A stretch of 64,000 bases of DNA from Azolla caroliniana (taxonomy: Eukaryota; Polypodiophyta): positions 4,712,001 to 4,776,000 of the forward strand of contig JBHGNT010000007.1 of NCBI GenBank assembly GCA_043228905.1, written 5' to 3'. The notes below the pieces were generated by a model, which was given only the letters and a program-made list of their open reading frames with translations, was not told the origin of the DNA and did no database searches. Every line of letters begins with the position of its first letter. Within the stretch, counting starts at the first letter, position 1. Below are positions 60,469 to 64,000 of the stretch, piece after piece. A program made the translations under genes and the position numbers.

Positions 60469-61405
60469 ATGGCGAGCTCGCTTCCAACAGAGAAGCTCGA
60501 CAGAACGAACTACGCGTCTTGGTCCTACAAGATGCACCAGTACCTGCTCGGGCACGGCTACTGGAGTTATGTCGAAGGAGCTAATGACGCGGCACCCGAA
60601 TCGACACACAAAGACTTCCCGTTGTGGGAGCAATCGGCGAGCAGGGTATTATACTGCTTCGCGTCGTGTGTGGGCGAATAGCTATTGAGCTATGTTTGGG
60701 ATGCAAAGACGCCGAAGGGTGCGTGGGAAAATCTGAAGAAGATTTTCGCCGTGAGCACCACAGCCAGGAAGCTCCAGCTAGGAGTTGAGCAACCTACGAT
60801 AACGCGACTTGTCGGTGGCGGACTATACCTCGAAGATCAAGGATATCTGCGACTCCCTCGCCTCCATAGAGGTGAACATCGAGGAGAGCGAGATGGTCCA
60901 GATCTGTCTCGGAGGTTTAGCGTCAAAGTTTGGAGCGTTCCGAACGGCTGTGTGTACCCGGGAGAATACGCCGTCCTTTTTTGACTTACAGTCGATGCTC
61001 CTGGTAGAGGAGAACCACGCGGGTGCGTCGACGAGCACGCACACCGACAACAAGATGTTGTACACGGAGGGAGAAAGGGCCCGTGGTCGTGGCGGATGAG
61101 GCGAGTCGGTACGCAATGGAAGCGGCCAACGAGATCAAGGAAGAAGGCACCGAAGTGATGCCGACAGCAACTCCGGACCCTCCAGAAATAGGGGGAGTCG
61201 AAGCGATGAGAACCGGCAAGGGAAGGCCATCGCAGAGTGCTGGTACTGTGGCAAGAAAGGCCACAGGGAAAGTGAGTGCTGCAAGAAGCGCGCCGATTCG
61301 GAGAGAACCGGTTCCGGAAACGGCTCCGGACATACCGACAAGGGAAATCGGCAGTGATCCCACTACGCCGAAGACTCCGGGAGAGCCGGAGAAGGATCTG
61401 CCTTC
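60469..61405 (+). pseudogene. Copia family 1 gag with zinc knuckle, broken
   Basis: It starts at ATG 60469 (preceded in frame by DRG) with MASSLPTEKLDRTNYASWSY. A TAG occurs at 60679, then LLSYVWDAKTPKGAWENLKK. A frame change near 60780-60810 leads to MSVADYTSKIKDICDSLASI and FFDLQSMLLVEENH. The CCHC knuckle ECWYCGKKGHRESEC is at about 61235-61279, in yet another frame. Gag is therefore not functional as read. Confidence 0.9.
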
Positions 61406-63574
61406 GTGACGAGACACGAAGCAAACTCAATGAAACAGAGCACCCCGAGATCGGACAAGTTGTGGTACGTAGACTCCGGTGCGTCAAACCACATGACGAG
61501 CCATAAGGAGTGGTTCTCGTACCTTGAAAAACCGATACAACCTGGAGTAGTAGCAACTGGAGACGACACTCCGCATCCGATCGCGAATGTCGGAGAAGTT
61601 CCCCTTAGCCATGTCGGGCAGAAAGGGAAACTCATGAACGTGTTGCACGTCCCGACAATCACGAAGAACTTGGTCTCGGTCGGACAAATCGTCGACCAAG
61701 GGATGGAGGTTCGGTTTACACACCTCGGGTGCTTCATTGAGGAAGAAGGCCGTGTGATTGCGCAAGGGCGCAGAGACGGGAGGATGTTCATCCTCGACTC
61801 CACTGACGGCGGCACCGCAATGTTCGTGAAGGGAAGAAAAACCGAGTCGGACATCGACTTGTGGCACAAGCGGATAGGCCACGTCAACTACCAGCGGCTT
61901 CAAGATCTGCAATCGAAACAGGTAGTGTTCGGATTGCCCAAATTTAGTGGCCGAAAGGCACAAATTTGTGAAGCCTGCCAGCTCGGGAAGCAACACCGAC
62001 TTCCATTCCCCAACGAGCGAAACCGGAGCCGGAACAAGCTCGACCTTATACACTCCGATGTGCGGGGGCCGGCACAAAATGTTAGTCTTGGCGGGAGCCA
62101 ATATTTCGTCTCCTTCATCGACGACCACACGTGGCACACGTGGATCTACCTCATTGAGAGGAAGAGCGAAGTCTTCGACTGTTTCCGTGACCTCAAAGGG
62201 TTCGTGGAAACAGAAACAGGACGAAAGATCAAGTGCCTGCGGTCGGATGGCGGAAAAGAGTATTTTTCCGGTCAATTCAACGGTTATCTACAACAAATGG
62301 GAATTCGGCGCGAATTCAGTTGTAGATACACGCCGAAGCAGAACGGCGTGACTGAGAGGAAGAATCGGTCAGTTGTGGAAGCGGCACGGGCAATGCTGGA
62401 GGAGAAGAGCTTGCCCAAGTTCTACTGGGCCGAAGCGGTAAGGACCGCGGTATATATCCAGAACCGGATCGGAGACAAAGTGTCGGCGCACGAGCTATAT
62501 TTCGGAACGAAGCCGAACTTGCGACACTTGAGGGTGTTTGGTAGCATTGCGTATGTGCATATACCGAAGGAGAAAAGGAGGAAGCTGGACGCAAAGGCCG
62601 AGAAATGCATCTTGGTCGGTTACTTGGACAAGCAGAAGGGTTATAAGTGCTATAACCCTCGCACCAAACAAGCGCGTGTCAGCCGCGACGTTGTGTTTGA
62701 CGAGTCCGCGTCCTGGTACCTGCCCCCGACTCCGAACCCTGCCCCCAATCCGAGCTCTGACGATGAGGACAGCGAGGCTGAGATGCCTCCGGATGAGCCC
62801 GAAATCGAGACCTGCGAAGAGAGTCCGATTTCACTCCGTTTAAGTGGACCGATTGGACGACTGAGTCGGTACGACCAGTCCGATAAAGAGCCGGCGAGTA
62901 GTGGAGACTCGGCCGTGCATTCCCCGCGCAGGAAGCCGAGGAGACGGCTTACGCGCAAGGAGAAAGGGAAGAAGAAGGTGTCGGATTCCGGCACGGATAG
63001 GAACGAGTCAAACCAACGTGAGTCCGACTCCGAGGGAACTGGTGACGGGTCTTTAAAGGTGAAAACCGTGTCGACCGAGAAGGCCTCGACATCGGCTAAT
63101 ACGAGATTACGCCGATCTACCCGCCAGAAGAATCCTGTTTTGCGGTTCGAATACAACGAGTACATGGCGCATCATTATGCGTACATGACCCGTGTAGCGG
63201 AAGTGCGTGAGCCGGAGAGCTACGCAGAAGCGGCTAAAGACGCGACTTGGCGGGCCGCGATGGAGGAAGAGATGCACGCATTGGCGGAGAACGAGACCTG
63301 GGACCTGGTTGATGCACCAACAGGGGTAAAACCGATTGGGTGTAGGTGGGTGTACAAGGTCAAGTACAACACCAACGGCTCCGTCAACCGGTACAAGGCT
63401 CGACTAGTGGCAAAGGGCTACGCGCAGAAACACGGCATCGACTACGATGAGACGTTTGCGCCGGTCGCGAAAATGACGACCGTCCGTGTTTTGCTCGCAG
63501 TAGCTGCGGCGAAGGGGTGGCACCTACATCAGATGGATGTCAAGAATGCGTTCCTGCAAGGTGACCTTGAGTAA
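61406..63574 (+). pseudogene. Copia family 1 protease, integrase and RT start (722-codon open frame)
   Basis: The longest open frame in the window. Domains in order are: protease [15 protein letters not shown] (about residues 20-34), zinc segment [17 protein letters not shown] and [11 protein letters not shown] (about 152-205), integrase core [25 protein letters not shown] and [13 protein letters not shown] (DDE). Next come a charged tail with [13 protein letters not shown] and the RT start [20 protein letters not shown] to [13 protein letters not shown]. The frame ends in TAA at 63572, where Glu is expected (GDLEEQVYM). It lacks an intact gag upstream. Confidence 0.92.
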
Positions 63575-63577
63575 CAA

Positions 63578-64000
63578 GTGTACATGGTACAACCCCCCGG
63601 CTTTCACTCCGGAACGAACTCCTCGGCAGTATGCCGACTGAAGAAGTCCCTTTACGGACTGAAGCAAGCCCCACGTGCCTGGAACGCGAAGATCACGCAA
63701 CAATTGCGTCGGATGGGCTTCGTCACGTCAAAATCGGACTCTTCCCTGTTCATCCGGAAAGGTCGACTCGGACCGGTTAGTATTCTACTATATGTCGATG
63801 ACTTGGTCATCACCGGCGCCGACTAGGTGAAATCGACTGCGTGAAGCTCCAGCTTGCGGCATCGTTTGACATGAAGGATCTGGGGGACCTTCATTACTTC
63901 CTCGGGATCGAAGTGATCTGTATCCCCGAAGGCATATTGATCAGCCAATGTCATTACGTGCTGGATATGCTCTTCAAACTCGGGATGGCCGACTGTAAGT
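63578..64000 (+). pseudogene. Copia family 1 reverse transcriptase, continuation
   Basis: It reads [35 protein letters not shown] and ILLYVDDLVITGAD (active site near 63790). A TAG at 63824 and a frame change follow, then LAASFDMKDLGDLHYFLGIE and HYVLDMLFKLGMADC to the window edge. Confidence 0.92.

Larger units (their letters stand above)
59994..64000 (+). mobile_element. Copia family 1 element, right part beyond the window
   Basis: Its LTR starts at 59994 inside Copia 2 RNase H. The order LTR, primer site, gag, knuckle, protease, integrase, RT matches the minus-strand element at 30676-36792, and the proteins are closely similar. The 3' LTR lies outside the window. The preceding five bases (CACCT) should reappear after it. 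Confidence 0.93.

Noticed and set aside
61484-62275. 263-codon minus-strand frame, and another of 239 codons at 60837-61556
   Set aside because: They are shadows of the Copia family 1 polyprotein on the plus strand.

Overview
This is nuclear DNA of a seed plant, most likely an angiosperm. Genes are spliced with GT-AG introns, and most of the window is plant-type transposable elements (Ty1/Copia and Ty3/Gypsy LTR elements, L1-like LINEs, hAT-type MITEs), microsatellites and anonymous AT-rich DNA. I could not name the species. I see no bacterial, organellar, tRNA, rRNA or CRISPR features.

Genes. Four host genes can be supported. (1) The last exon of an unidentified plus-strand gene at 298-471. 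(2) A two-exon minus-strand methyltransferase of the FAM173/ATPSCKMT type at 3273-4149. (3) A seven-exon plus-strand gene at 12203-19193. All its splice phases agree, giving a 659-residue protein. Its C-terminal third resembles the plant mitochondrial small-subunit ribosomal protein mS35 (S24/S35 family). Degenerate telomere-type repeats (telo-boxes) lie just upstream. (4) A three-exon plus-strand gene at 45650-47383 (446 residues) from a plant family of unknown function, with a Cys-rich FNCDCFCCYSIFWRRW motif followed by SPNR.

Transposon layout. 4396-9727: a decayed Ty3/Gypsy element (minus strand; LTR 8334-8768) sits inside a truncated Copia gag fragment whose own LTR is 9260-9727. 23-30 kb: LINE fragments, an LTR-like block between two 205-bp direct repeats, a MITE and a perfect 75-bp inverted repeat. 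29500-37990: a LINE split by a complete but dead Copia element (30676-36792, both LTRs present). 53.4-64 kb: a LINE 5' remnant split by a solo LTR with a perfect 5-bp target duplication. It is followed by a second Copia family (about 55380-59993), which is interrupted in its RNase H by a Copia element of the first family that runs off the window (59994-64000). Three related hAT-like MITEs lie at 25137, 40273 and 45064. A different, larger hAT-like MITE is at 11043-11622.

Every large transposon reading frame carries stops, frameshifts or internal duplications. Several stops are CGA-to-TGA changes, the pattern expected from decay of methylated cytosines. I found no convincing new multi-gene system. 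The observations most worth checking are the short MITE family, the perfect 75-bp inverted repeat, the paired hairpins at 1833-1974, and the telo-box cluster in front of the mitoribosomal gene.
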